From: Oscillospiraceae bacterium
Lineage (GTDB): Bacteria; Bacillota_A; Clostridia; Oscillospirales; Oscillospiraceae
DNA length: 29,463 bases
Direction of reading: 5' to 3'
Assembly: GCA_017470325.1 (NCBI GenBank)
Contig: JAFUES010000002.1
Span: 1-29,463, forward strand
Below the pieces are notes generated by a model. That model had not been told where the DNA came from. It did no database searches and saw only the letters and a program-made list of their open reading frames with translations. The translations under genes were made by a program, and so were the position numbers. Positions 13,129 through 21,291 of the stretch are shown here, one piece after another (within the stretch, counting starts at the first letter, position 1; every line of letters begins with the position of its first letter).

Positions 13129-13836
13129 ATGGCGCTCATCACCTGCCGGGATCTGACGCTCGGCTATGACGGCAAGGAGATCGTACGGGATCTCAGCTTT
13201 GAAGTAAACAGTGGGGACTATCTCTGCATCGTCGGAGAAAACGGCTCCGGAAAAAGCACCCTGATGCGTACCATCCTAGGGCTCCAGCCGCCCATGGCCG
13301 GGCAGGTCCTGACCGGCGACGGGCTGCTGCGCCGGGAGATCGGCTATCTGCCCCAGCAGACCCAGATCCAGCGGGACTTCCCCGCCAGCGTGTGGGAGGT
13401 GGTGCTCTCCGGCTGCCAGGGCGGCTGTGGGCTGCGGCCCTACTACACCCGCTCTGAGCAGCAGCGGGCCAGAGAAAACCTGGCGCGCATGGGTCTGGAG
13501 GCCCTGGCCGGGCGCTGCTATCGAGAGCTGTCCGGCGGCCAGCAGCAGCGGGTGCTGCTGGCACGGGCCCTGTGCGCCACCCGGAAGCTGCTGCTGCTGG
13601 ATGAGCCGGTCTCCGGTCTGGACCCCAAGGTCACCGGGGAATTCTATGAGCTGGTACAGAAGCTGAATCAGGACAGCGGCGTCAGCATCATCATGATTTC
13701 CCATGACGTCGCCGCAGCGCTGCTCTATGCCAGTCACATCCTGCATATCGGCGACAACCTGTTCTTCGGCACCCGGGAGGAATATCTGCGCAGCGACATA
13801 GCCGCCCGCTTCACGAAAGGGGGCGCGGAACCGTGA
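13129..13836 (+). CDS. znuC: Metal ABC transporter ATP-binding protein, ZnuC-like
   Basis: A 235-residue ATPase energising the zinc-type importer. Walker A GENGSGKST (36-44), Q-loop LPQQ, signature LSGGQQQR, Walker B LLLLDEP and the switch histidine in ISHD are all intact. AAGGAGG precedes the ATG, and the gene starts 11 bases after the binding-protein stop. It overlaps the permease gene by 4 bases (GTGA), so the two are translationally coupled. Confidence 0.95.
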   Translation: MALITCRDLTLGYDGKEIVRDLSFEVNSGDYLCIVGENGSGKSTLMRTILGLQPPMAGQVLTGDGLLRREIGYLPQQTQIQRDFPASVWEVVLSGCQGGCGLRPYYTRSEQQRARENLARMGLEALAGRCYRELSGGQQQRVLLARALCATRKLLLLDEPVSGLDPKVTGEFYELVQKLNQDSGVSIIMISHDVAAALLYASHILHIGDNLFFGTREEYLRSDIAARFTKGGAEP

Positions 13837-14675
13837 GCCCGATGCTGCAAAAGCTCAGTCTATACCTGCAATACCCCTTCGTGCGCTATGCGCTGATCGT
13901 GGGTGTACTCATCTCCCTGTGTTCCTCTCTGTTGGGGGTCACCCTGGTGCTCAAGCGTTTCTCCTATATTGGGGACGGCCTGTCCCATGTTGCCTTTGGG
14001 GCCATGGCCGTTGCCGCGGTGCTGAACCTGAGCAACGACATGCCTCTGATCCTGCTGATCACAGTGCTCTCCGCCGTGCTGCTGCTGCGCACCGGACAGA
14101 ATGCCAGGATCCGAGGGGACGCCTCCATCGCCATGATCTCCGTGGGCTCGCTGGCCATCGGTTATCTGCTGATGAGCCGCTTCTCCACCTCCAGCAATCT
14201 CTCCGGCGATGTGTGCGCCACTCTATTCGGCTCAACCTCCATCCTGACGCTGACCAAAACCGAAGTCACGCTCTGTGTGGTCCTGTCAGCGCTGGTGGTC
14301 CTGGTCTTCCTGTTCTTCTATCACAAGATCTTCGCCGTCACCTTTGACGAGAGCTTTGCCCGGGCAACCGGCACCCGGGTAGAGCTGTACAATCTGTTGA
14401 TCGCCGTGATCATCGCCGTCATCATCGTGCTGGCTATGAACCTGGTGGGCTCGCTGCTGATCTCCGCCCTGGTGATCTTCCCGGCCCTGTCCGCCATGAG
14501 GGTATTCAAGAGCTTCCGTTCAGTCACGGTCTGCTCGGCGCTGCTGTCCATCTTCTGCTCTCTGCTTGGGATCCTGTTCTCTATCCTGGCCGACACGCCG
14601 GTGGGCTCCACCATTGTGGCGGCGGATATCCTGTTCTTTTTCCTGTTTTCTTTGATCGGAGGTTTCGCAAAATGA
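13833..14675 (+). CDS. znuB: Metal ABC transporter permease, ZnuB-like (ABC-3 family)
   Basis: A 280-residue membrane protein of the ABC-3 family (ZnuB, AdcB, MntB) with about eight helices, the channel for Zn or Mn. Typical segments are SLLGVTLVLKRFSYIGDGLSH near the N-terminus and LLISALVIFPALSAM later. It starts with GTG inside the end of znuC and overlaps the next gene by ATGA, so three proteins are made as a coupled series. Confidence 0.93.
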   Translation: MSPMLQKLSLYLQYPFVRYALIVGVLISLCSSLLGVTLVLKRFSYIGDGLSHVAFGAMAVAAVLNLSNDMPLILLITVLSAVLLLRTGQNARIRGDASIAMISVGSLAIGYLLMSRFSTSSNLSGDVCATLFGSTSILTLTKTEVTLCVVLSALVVLVFLFFYHKIFAVTFDESFARATGTRVELYNLLIAVIIAVIIVLAMNLVGSLLISALVIFPALSAMRVFKSFRSVTVCSALLSIFCSLLGILFSILADTPVGSTIVAADILFFFLFSLIGGFAK

Positions 14676-15184
14676 AAAAGACTCTTTCCATCGTTCTTTC
14701 GCTTTTCCTGCTGTGCCTCTGCGCCTGCGGGAATACCGCCGCACCCACCGCAGCCCCGGCTGTAGCTACTCCGGTGCAGACCCAGGCCCCTGCGCCCACA
14801 GCCGCGCCTGCGGCCATCTCCCCCACAGCCCACGACGGGATCGACGTGGACCTGACCATGCTGGGCAGCACCATGGTCTATTCCGAGGTCTATAACATGA
14901 TGTACGAGCCGGAAGCCTACATGGGCAAGGTCGTGAAAATGCAGGGGGCCTTCTCCTCCTTTGAAGGGCAGGACCGCATGTATTTCGCCTGCGTGGTAGC
15001 CGACGCCACCGCCTGCTGCGCCCAGGGGATCGAATTTGAGTTGGATGATTCCTATGCCTATCCGCAGGATTACCCGGAACTGGGCGACGAGATCACTGTG
15101 GTCGGCACCTTTTCCTCGTATACCGAGGAGTACAACGGCAACAGCTATGAATACATCTACCTGGAAAATGCCCAGTTGGCGTAA
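14672..15184 (+). CDS. Lipoprotein with a TIGR03943/DUF1980-like C-terminal domain, coupled to znuB
   Basis: A 170-residue predicted lipoprotein: signal peptide with lipobox CLCAC, an Ala/Pro/Thr linker (about 23-50), then a globular domain. The stretch MVYSEVYNMMYEPEAYMGK then VVKMQGAF, and the Cys-containing block YFACVVADATACCAQGIEFE, resemble the C-terminal domain of YcgQ/TIGR03943 proteins, which occur with zinc-related permeases. Its ATG overlaps the znuB stop (ATGA). Co-translation with the permease points to an extracytoplasmic metal-handling role, for example a zinc chaperone. The family call is from memory of the motif and should be tested by a profile search. Confidence 0.72.
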   Translation: MKKTLSIVLSLFLLCLCACGNTAAPTAAPAVATPVQTQAPAPTAAPAAISPTAHDGIDVDLTMLGSTMVYSEVYNMMYEPEAYMGKVVKMQGAFSSFEGQDRMYFACVVADATACCAQGIEFELDDSYAYPQDYPELGDEITVVGTFSSYTEEYNGNSYEYIYLENAQLA

Positions 15185-15204
15185 ATACTTTAAAACATGC
15201 GGAA

Positions 15205-15240
15205 GCCCGGACATCGCATACGATGTCCGGGCCGTCTTTT
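15205..15240 (+). terminator. Intrinsic terminator of the zinc operon
   Basis: A perfect 12-bp stem GCCCGGACATCG/CGATGTCCGGGC with CATA loop, followed by CGTCTTTT. The convergent GLUG gene stops at 15239, so the hairpin may also serve that strand, though with a poor U-tract there. Confidence 0.88.
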
Positions 15241-17848
15241 ATCCCGCGTTTGCTTTCGCTTTCTTTTTCTTCCGGTGGAGCAACACCCCGGCGATCACGG
15301 CAACCGTCGCCGCGCCGCCGCCGATGCCCAGGTACAGGGGCAATCTGGACGCAGGTCCGGAACGCACATAGGCGAAGGAGCCGCCGTTGGGCAGACGGAA
15401 CACCACATAGGTGCCGTCCCGAGTGCAGGCCGTCTTTTCCAAAACGCCGCCCGGTCCCGCCGTGTACAGGGTCCCGGCCTCGCTCTGATTCATACGCACC
15501 GTGAGCTCGCCCTCGTAGCCCTCCACATACAGCGTGGCGGCCTCCAGGATCTCCTCCCCGGGCAGGTCCGGCGCGTAGGCCGCCGTGCGCAGGCTCTGGC
15601 CCTCGTAGAACACGCCCTCCACCAGGTACTTGGGCGGCTCCTCACCGGAGCCGATGGTGGTGTTGGGCGCGTAGTACTTGCCCTCCACGCGCATGCTGTG
15701 ATAAATGTGCTCCCGGTCAAAGTCGTCCCACTTCCAATATTGGTCGCCCTTGTTGGGCACCTGGGGCAGCTGGTCCACGCTGCCGCCGAAGGGCAGCTCC
15801 AGGGTCTGCACCGTTTTGCCCTCCACCACAAAGCGCAGGGTCAGGGAGTCGAAGTCCGCGGGCGCACCCTCCATGGCCAGCAGGTCGGACGCCTCTATGG
15901 GCGCGGCCTGGCCCACCCGGCTCACGTCGTCCACGGCGGCCGGGCGGCCGGTCACGTACAGGTTCCCGGCGATCTCGCCCTCGGCCCAGCCGGCAATGGC
16001 GCCCAGGTACTCGCCGCCCTCTTGGATGTGGGTCCAGCTGCGGCAGTCCAGGATACTGTCGCCCAGGCCGGCGATACCGCCCACATAGCTGCCGCCGCTG
16101 AGCACGGTCCTGGACCAGCAGCCGCTGATGGTCCCCTGGGACTGCCCGGCGATGCCGCCCACATAGTCCCCGCTCTCGGAAACAGCGGTGCCCAGGCCCA
16201 CGCACTTGACCACCGCGCCGATATCCATATCGCCCACGATGCCGCCGGCAGAGTCCTGCTTCGCGGTCACGTCGCTGTAGCTGCCGCAGCCGCGCACCGC
16301 GGCGAACAGATACTGCTTGGCGTTGCTGAGCAGATAGTCCGAGACGTTCAGCTGATCCTCCCGGTCGAAGTCCAGCTCGAAGGCGATGCTGCCCACCACG
16401 CCCCCGGCGTTGTTCTCCGCCTCCACCGGGCCGTAGTTTTCACAGGCTGCCACCGCGCCCACGTCGTGCTCATAGGTCTCGCTGAAGGACAGATCATAGG
16501 ATTCCCCCGTCACATTCTGCATGCCGCTGACTGTGGTGAACAGGCTGTTGAATATCCGGTTCATTTGGGTGCCGATGTCGGTGATGTCATCCGCAAGACT
16601 TCCCATGCCGTTCCCGGCAGCCTCTGCCAGAACGGTGCTCTGCCCGTACATGTTGTAGAGCGCCGTGGTCAGAGCGCCGGTGTCCACCGTACCGAAATCG
16701 CCGAAGGAGATCTGCCCGGACTCGACATCCACGCGGAAGCTGTCCAGGGCATTGATGTCATTGAGCTGGAAGCGGTAGAGTACATCCTCCAGCGCCTCCA
16801 CCGCCACACGGGTCAGGTCCGTCATCTGGGCCAGCTCCCGCACCAGATCCAGGGACATGCCCTGGGCGTCGTCCGCCGCCCGGGAGAGCAGGGCGTTCAT
16901 CCCGGCGATCTGACTGCTCAGATCGTCCAGTCGCCCCTCAGACAGGTCCCATGCCGCATAGGGGATCAGCTGTCCCACGATGCCGCCGGCGTCCCGCCGG
17001 CCGCGGATCGTGCCGTAGCTGCTGCTGTTGGACACGTAGCCGGAGCTCTTGCCCGCCACGCCGCCCACATTGTAGCCGGTGTAACGATAGCCCACGTCGC
17101 CGTTGCTGCGGCAGTTGAGAATGGTCCCGCCGTTGTCACCGGCGATGCCGCCGATGTTGGCCAGGTCCAGGAAATCATCCAGAGTCAGCGTGGCCAGATC
17201 GAAGCGGCTCTCCCCGCTGGGAGTGATGCTCTCGGTGTTGACCGCCGCGCCGCTGGTACAGCCGGTGATCAGCCCCAGGTTGACACCTGTCACACCACCG
17301 GACTGATGCTCGGCTGCCACGGTACCGCGGACGCTGCAGTTTCGGATGGTCCCACTCTCGGCGTTTTCCCCGGCGATACCGCCCACATTGTCCAGGCCGG
17401 AGACGGAGCCTTCAAAGCTGCAGCTGTCGATGGTGCCCGCGTTCACGCCGGCGACGCCGCCCACATAGCAGCGGCTGCCGCCCGGCGCCACCGTGCCCTT
17501 GACGTTCAGGTTCTGTACCACAGCCCCCTCGCCGATCTGGCGGAACAGGCCCTGGCGGGAGCCCTCCCCCTCCAGGCGCAGACCCAGGATCACATGGCCG
17601 TTGCCCTTGAAGGTCCCGGCAAAATAGGGGATGGCCGCAAAGCCCGTATTCGACAGATCCAGATCCGCCGTTAGGGAAAAGGTCTTTTCCTTGGAATAAC
17701 TCTCCAGGGCGCAGGCGTCCGCAAAACGGAGAAAGTCCTCCACCGAGCGGATCGACCGGGTCTCCCCCACTGTCTCCGCCGCCAGGGCCGCCGGGCTCCA
17801 CGTCAGCAGCACCAGTACCGCCAGCAGCCATGCCAGTATCCGTTTCAC
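15239..17848 (-). CDS. GLUG-repeat surface protein with C-terminal membrane anchor
   Basis: An 869-residue exported protein: signal peptide 1-23 (ending AALA), then GLUG-type repeats (pattern VGGIAG/VGGVAG followed by a turn and an NC/DC pair) at about 125-300 and again at about 460-640. Between them a helical, heptad-like section (about 300-445) contains the LDDLSSQIAGMNALLSRAAD stretch. A C-terminal region with beta-like sequence precedes a single transmembrane helix (about 837-858) and a tail RKKKKAKANAG that would stay inside. GLUG repeats form beta-helix-like rods on the cell surface. The gene overlaps the MMPL exporter gene by 4 bases, implying a joint function. No catalytic motif was seen and no LPxTG is present. 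Confidence 0.85.
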   Translation of the reverse strand: MKRILAWLLAVLVLLTWSPAALAAETVGETRSIRSVEDFLRFADACALESYSKEKTFSLTADLDLSNTGFAAIPYFAGTFKGNGHVILGLRLEGEGSRQGLFRQIGEGAVVQNLNVKGTVAPGGSRCYVGGVAGVNAGTIDSCSFEGSVSGLDNVGGIAGENAESGTIRNCSVRGTVAAEHQSGGVTGVNLGLITGCTSGAAVNTESITPSGESRFDLATLTLDDFLDLANIGGIAGDNGGTILNCRSNGDVGYRYTGYNVGGVAGKSSGYVSNSSSYGTIRGRRDAGGIVGQLIPYAAWDLSEGRLDDLSSQIAGMNALLSRAADDAQGMSLDLVRELAQMTDLTRVAVEALEDVLYRFQLNDINALDSFRVDVESGQISFGDFGTVDTGALTTALYNMYGQSTVLAEAAGNGMGSLADDITDIGTQMNRIFNSLFTTVSGMQNVTGESYDLSFSETYEHDVGAVAACENYGPVEAENNAGGVVGSIAFELDFDREDQLNVSDYLLSNAKQYLFAAVRGCGSYSDVTAKQDSAGGIVGDMDIGAVVKCVGLGTAVSESGDYVGGIAGQSQGTISGCWSRTVLSGGSYVGGIAGLGDSILDCRSWTHIQEGGEYLGAIAGWAEGEIAGNLYVTGRPAAVDDVSRVGQAAPIEASDLLAMEGAPADFDSLTLRFVVEGKTVQTLELPFGGSVDQLPQVPNKGDQYWKWDDFDREHIYHSMRVEGKYYAPNTTIGSGEEPPKYLVEGVFYEGQSLRTAAYAPDLPGEEILEAATLYVEGYEGELTVRMNQSEAGTLYTAGPGGVLEKTACTRDGTYVVFRLPNGGSFAYVRSGPASRLPLYLGIGGGAATVAVIAGVLLHRKKKKAKANAG

Positions 17849-20142
17849 GTTTCCTCACCTCCGCTCAGGTCCACATGGAAGGTCGTCTTCTCCACCGCCC
17901 TATCCAGCAGCACCAGCAGCTGGGGCAGCACAGTCAATACCAGGATCACGGAAATCAGGGCCCCGCGTCCCACGGCCAGGCCGATATGGCCCACATATAC
18001 GTCGCTGATCCGGTAGGCGATCAGCAGGCCCGCGATGGTCATGATGGAGCCGGAGGTCAGCACCGTGGGGAAGCTCTGGTTCACAGCCTCGGCCATGGCC
18101 TCCTTTTTGGGCAGCTCCCGCTTCAACACCAAATAGCGGTTCATGAGCACAATGGCGTAGTCGATGGTGGCGCCCATCTGAATGGCGGAGACGATCATAT
18201 TCGTCACGAAGGAGGGCATGGAATGCTCCAGATAGGGGAAGGAGAAATTGATCCAGATGCTCCCCTGGATAACAAAGACCAGGATCGCCGAGCCCGCCAC
18301 TGTGTGGAAGGTGCAGAGCAAAATGGTAAAGACAAAGGCGATGGTCAGCAGGCTGATGAGCCTCGAATCGCCGGTGTAGGATTCCCGCAGGTCCCGGGCG
18401 CTGGTGATGTTGCCTACCACCAGCACCTCCCCGGGGCCATACTGTCTCTCGGCAATGGAACGGATCTGTTCCACAAACGCAACGCTCTCCTCCCCCTCCA
18501 CAGGGGCAGAAGCGGTGAAGATCAATCGGTTCCAATGCTCGCCACGCAGCTGGTCGATGCCCATGTCCAACAGCTCCCGCAGCTCATCCAGCCGGTCCAG
18601 AGTCTTGTCATCCAGAGCCACCACGCCCCGGTCGATCACGTCAAAGGTGTACAGGAAGATGTCCACCAGGGGCACCTCATAGCGCTCCGCGTCCCCGAAG
18701 ATGGCCTGGTACTCCTCGTGCCGCACCCCGTAGGCCTGGAACAGCAGCAGCGCCTCCTCGGTACTGATATCCGCCAGCTGGGCGAACATCCGCGGCGTAT
18801 ACAGGTCCGTCAGCACGTGCTCGTCATCGATCTCGATGTTGGCAAGGCCGGTGGCGGTGCGGATGTCCTCCAGCGCCTCCACCTGGTTCAAAATCGCCTT
18901 CTCCTTTTCAAAATCCTCGCTGGGCACCAGCACCGCGATCATGGTGTCGTCGGCAAAGGTGTCCCGGATCTTGTGCATGGCCGCCCGATTCTCCGAATAG
19001 ACCAGCTCCGTCACGGAGCTGTCGTTGAAGGCGTAGGTGGTCCGGCCGGAGAGCACGATGGCCAGGGGCACCACCAGCAGGAAGATCCACACGAACAGGT
19101 AGTGGGAACGCATCAGGAAGCGGCCCCAGGGTCGGATATCCGGGATCAGGGTCTTATGTGCGGTGCGTCGGATGGCTTTGGGGAAGAGCATGATCAGCCC
19201 CGGCATCAGGAAGAACACGGTGATAAGGCTGCACACGATGCCCTTGGCCAGCACCATGCCCAGGTCGTAGCCCAGCCGAAACTGCATCAGCATCAGGGCG
19301 ACCAGGCCGGAGATGGTGGTCAGGCTGGAAGAGGAGATCTCAATGATGGCCTTGGACAGGGCCTCGATCAGCGCCTGCCGGGGGGAATCCCAGACCAGCG
19401 CCTCGTCCTGGTAGCGATGGCTGAAAATGATGGCATAGTCGATGGCCAGGGCCAACTGCATAATGATGGCGATGGAGTTTGAGATGGTGGAGATCTCCCC
19501 CAGCCAGAAGTTGGTGCCCATGTTCAGCAGTGCCGCGAACACGAAGACCAGGAAGAAGATGACCACCTCGAAATAGCTGCGGGAGGTGAACAGCAGGATC
19601 GCCACGATCACCAGCGCCGCCAGCAGCACCACGATGACCATTTCCGACGCCAGCTGCTTGAAGTAGTTCTGGGCGATGCCGGAATAGATATAGGTGTCAT
19701 AGTCGGACAGGAGTTCCCGGATCTGCCCCATGGCCGTCTCCACCTCCGGATCCGTCTCCACTCTGTCGAAGGACACGCCAAGCAGCGCGGCGGAGCTGGT
19801 GTAGTGGCTGGGCGTATCATCCAGATCCACAGCGCTCACATGGTCGATCTCCTCCACCGCATCCGCCAGCTCCCGGGCTTTCTCGTAGGTAATATTGGCC
19901 ACCATCACATTGGCGGAAGCGTAGGTGGTAAATTCCTCCTCCATGATGCTCAGGCCCCGGCGGGTCTCGGTGTCCTGGGGCAGGAAGAAGGTCAGGTCTG
20001 AGTTGACCTTCACCCGGCCCAGAGACAGGGCGCAGTACACCGCCGCCGCGATAAACAGCAGGATGATCACAAAGCGAGAGCGCACGATGCCCGCAGCGAT
20101 GCTGTGCATGATATCCGGTTTTTGCGTTTTGGGCTGGGTCAT
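17845..20142 (-). CDS. MMPL/RND-superfamily exporter
   Basis: A 765-residue protein with the two-half RND layout: helix 1 (about 22-42), an outside domain (about 45-165), helices 2-6 (about 168-320), helix 7 (about 348-368), a second outside domain (about 370-590) and helices 8-12. The proton-relay aspartates occur in matching segments, ALAIDYAIIF (D235) and GATIDYAIVL (D661). MMPL-type pumps export lipids, siderophores or peptides by proton antiport. The start at 20142 follows AAGGAG with a 7-base spacer; a longer reading frame back to 20199 runs into the promoter. It precedes and overlaps the GLUG gene. Substrate is unknown. Confidence 0.92.
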   Translation of the reverse strand: MTQPKTQKPDIMHSIAAGIVRSRFVIILLFIAAAVYCALSLGRVKVNSDLTFFLPQDTETRRGLSIMEEEFTTYASANVMVANITYEKARELADAVEEIDHVSAVDLDDTPSHYTSSAALLGVSFDRVETDPEVETAMGQIRELLSDYDTYIYSGIAQNYFKQLASEMVIVVLLAALVIVAILLFTSRSYFEVVIFFLVFVFAALLNMGTNFWLGEISTISNSIAIIMQLALAIDYAIIFSHRYQDEALVWDSPRQALIEALSKAIIEISSSSLTTISGLVALMLMQFRLGYDLGMVLAKGIVCSLITVFFLMPGLIMLFPKAIRRTAHKTLIPDIRPWGRFLMRSHYLFVWIFLLVVPLAIVLSGRTTYAFNDSSVTELVYSENRAAMHKIRDTFADDTMIAVLVPSEDFEKEKAILNQVEALEDIRTATGLANIEIDDEHVLTDLYTPRMFAQLADISTEEALLLFQAYGVRHEEYQAIFGDAERYEVPLVDIFLYTFDVIDRGVVALDDKTLDRLDELRELLDMGIDQLRGEHWNRLIFTASAPVEGEESVAFVEQIRSIAERQYGPGEVLVVGNITSARDLRESYTGDSRLISLLTIAFVFTILLCTFHTVAGSAILVFVIQGSIWINFSFPYLEHSMPSFVTNMIVSAIQMGATIDYAIVLMNRYLVLKRELPKKEAMAEAVNQSFPTVLTSGSIMTIAGLLIAYRISDVYVGHIGLAVGRGALISVILVLTVLPQLLVLLDRAVEKTTFHVDLSGGEET

Positions 20143-20197
20143 GGCGGACTCCTTGACAGAAATTTCAAATCGGTATATGCTTGTTTTGCCTATAATC

Positions 20198-20225
20198 ATT
20201 ATAACAAAGCGCGCGTTCCCGTCAA
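20198..20225 (-). promoter_or_regulatory. Promoter of the MMPL-GLUG operon with a two-way -10
   Basis: Minus-strand TTGACG (20225-20220), 16-base spacer, TATAAT (20203-20198). The -10 is half of a perfect palindrome TATAATCATTATA (20191-20203), so a TATAAT also faces right, toward the DUF3783 gene, though without a clear -35. Confidence 0.7.
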
Positions 20226-20267
20226 TCTAAAATTGAGATGACGCGCTCTGGCAGACAGGAGAAAGCT

Positions 20268-20681
20268 ATGCCGCAGGTACTGCTTTACAACATCACGGAC
20301 CCGGATAAGCTGGTGAAGATCAAGCTGGCTTTGTACCGGTTGGGCGTGCCCTGCCGGGAGATCGCGCCGGAGGAATACGCCCATCCCCTGGGCTATCTGC
20401 TGGGCCTGGACGGCTATGCGCCAACCGGGGAGGCCCCGGCGGAGGGCTTTACCGCGGAGATGCTGCTGATGGACGGCCTGCGGGGCGCGCTGCTGGACCG
20501 TTTTCTGGACGAGTTGCGTCGGATGCGCGCCACGGTTCCCCTGAAGGCCGTGGTCACGGAGCACAATGTGGCCTGGTCCTCTCTACAGCTGCATCGGGAG
20601 CTGCAACAGGAGCATCTGGCCATGAGCCGCCTCAAGGGCGCAAGCCCCGCCAGGAAAAGTGCACACAAGAAAAAGAGATGA
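20268..20681 (+). CDS. DUF3783 domain protein
   Basis: A 137-residue cytoplasmic protein. The segment MLLMDGLRGALLDRFLDELR and LKAVVTEHNVAWSSLQLHREL match DUF3783, a Firmicutes family of unknown function. A basic tail (RKSAHKKKR) follows. AGGAG lies 6 bases before the ATG at 20268; the longer in-frame start at 20238 precedes that site. It is divergent from the MMPL exporter. I cannot assign a role. Confidence 0.8.
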   Translation: MPQVLLYNITDPDKLVKIKLALYRLGVPCREIAPEEYAHPLGYLLGLDGYAPTGEAPAEGFTAEMLLMDGLRGALLDRFLDELRRMRATVPLKAVVTEHNVAWSSLQLHRELQQEHLAMSRLKGASPARKSAHKKKR

Positions 20682-20718
20682 ACGGGAATGCACACGCGCT
20701 CCCGTTCATCTCTTTTTT
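20675..20718. terminator. Bidirectional intrinsic terminator
   Basis: A perfect 13-bp stem GAGATGAACGGGA/TCCCGTTCATCTC followed by TTTTTT on the plus strand and by TTTTTC on the minus strand. It includes the DUF3783 stop codon (20679-20681) and serves the convergent metallopeptidase gene as well. Confidence 0.93.
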
Positions 20719-20730
20719 GTCTCCTGAAAA

Positions 20731-21291
20731 CTATTTCTCCGGCAGGCGCGCCAATAGGGCGCCGCCATTTTCCCGCAGCCAGCGGCGGGCATCCTCATAG
20801 TCCGGCAAGACTCGCCGGACCTCCGCCCAGAAGCGGGGTGAGTGGTTCATCTCTTTCCGGTGGCACAGCTCATGCACCACCACATAGTCCAGCACCTCCG
20901 GCGGTGCCAGCACCAGCAGGCAGTTGAAATTCAGATTGCCCTTGCTGCTGCAGCTGCCCCACTTGGTCCGCTGCTTGCGGATGGCGATGCGCTCGTACTC
21001 CACGCCCACCAGCGGTGCGAAGGTTTCGGCACGCTGGGTGATCTGCCGCCGGGCCTCCTTGACCAGCTGTTGCAGCTCCTCCTCGCTGAGCGTTTCCGCC
21101 TGCGGGTGGGACGCCTGATAGCGCGCGGCCTCCTGCAGGCGCTCCTCGATCCACTTCCGGTGCCGCTCCACAAATTGGCGCACTGTGCGCATCGGCACCC
21201 AGCGTGGCGCGCGGACGATGATCCGTCCATCCTGTTTGACCTCCAGGCCCAGACTTTTCCGGCTGCTGCGGATCAGTTCATATTCGATCAT
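20731..21291 (-). CDS. YgjP-like metallopeptidase domain protein (DUF45, HELCH)
   Basis: A 186-residue zinc-peptidase-like protein. The motif VVVHELCHRKEMNHS gives H140, E141 and H144 as zinc ligands/catalytic base and H150 as a further conserved His. TKWGSCSSKGNLNFN upstream of it is the DUF45/YgjP signature. The N-terminal RSSRKSLGLEVKQDGRIIVRAP is also typical. Family members are linked to type I restriction systems or found alone; the substrate is unknown. The start overlaps the mutY stop (ATGA), so it is translated after MutY. Confidence 0.88.
   Translation of the reverse strand: MIEYELIRSSRKSLGLEVKQDGRIIVRAPRWVPMRTVRQFVERHRKWIEERLQEAARYQASHPQAETLSEEELQQLVKEARRQITQRAETFAPLVGVEYERIAIRKQRTKWGSCSSKGNLNFNCLLVLAPPEVLDYVVVHELCHRKEMNHSPRFWAEVRRVLPDYEDARRWLRENGGALLARLPEK

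Noticed and set aside
15197..17674. 825-codon plus-strand frame opposite the GLUG gene
   Set aside because: The antisense of repetitive coding sequence. It begins in the terminator and has no signal or motif.
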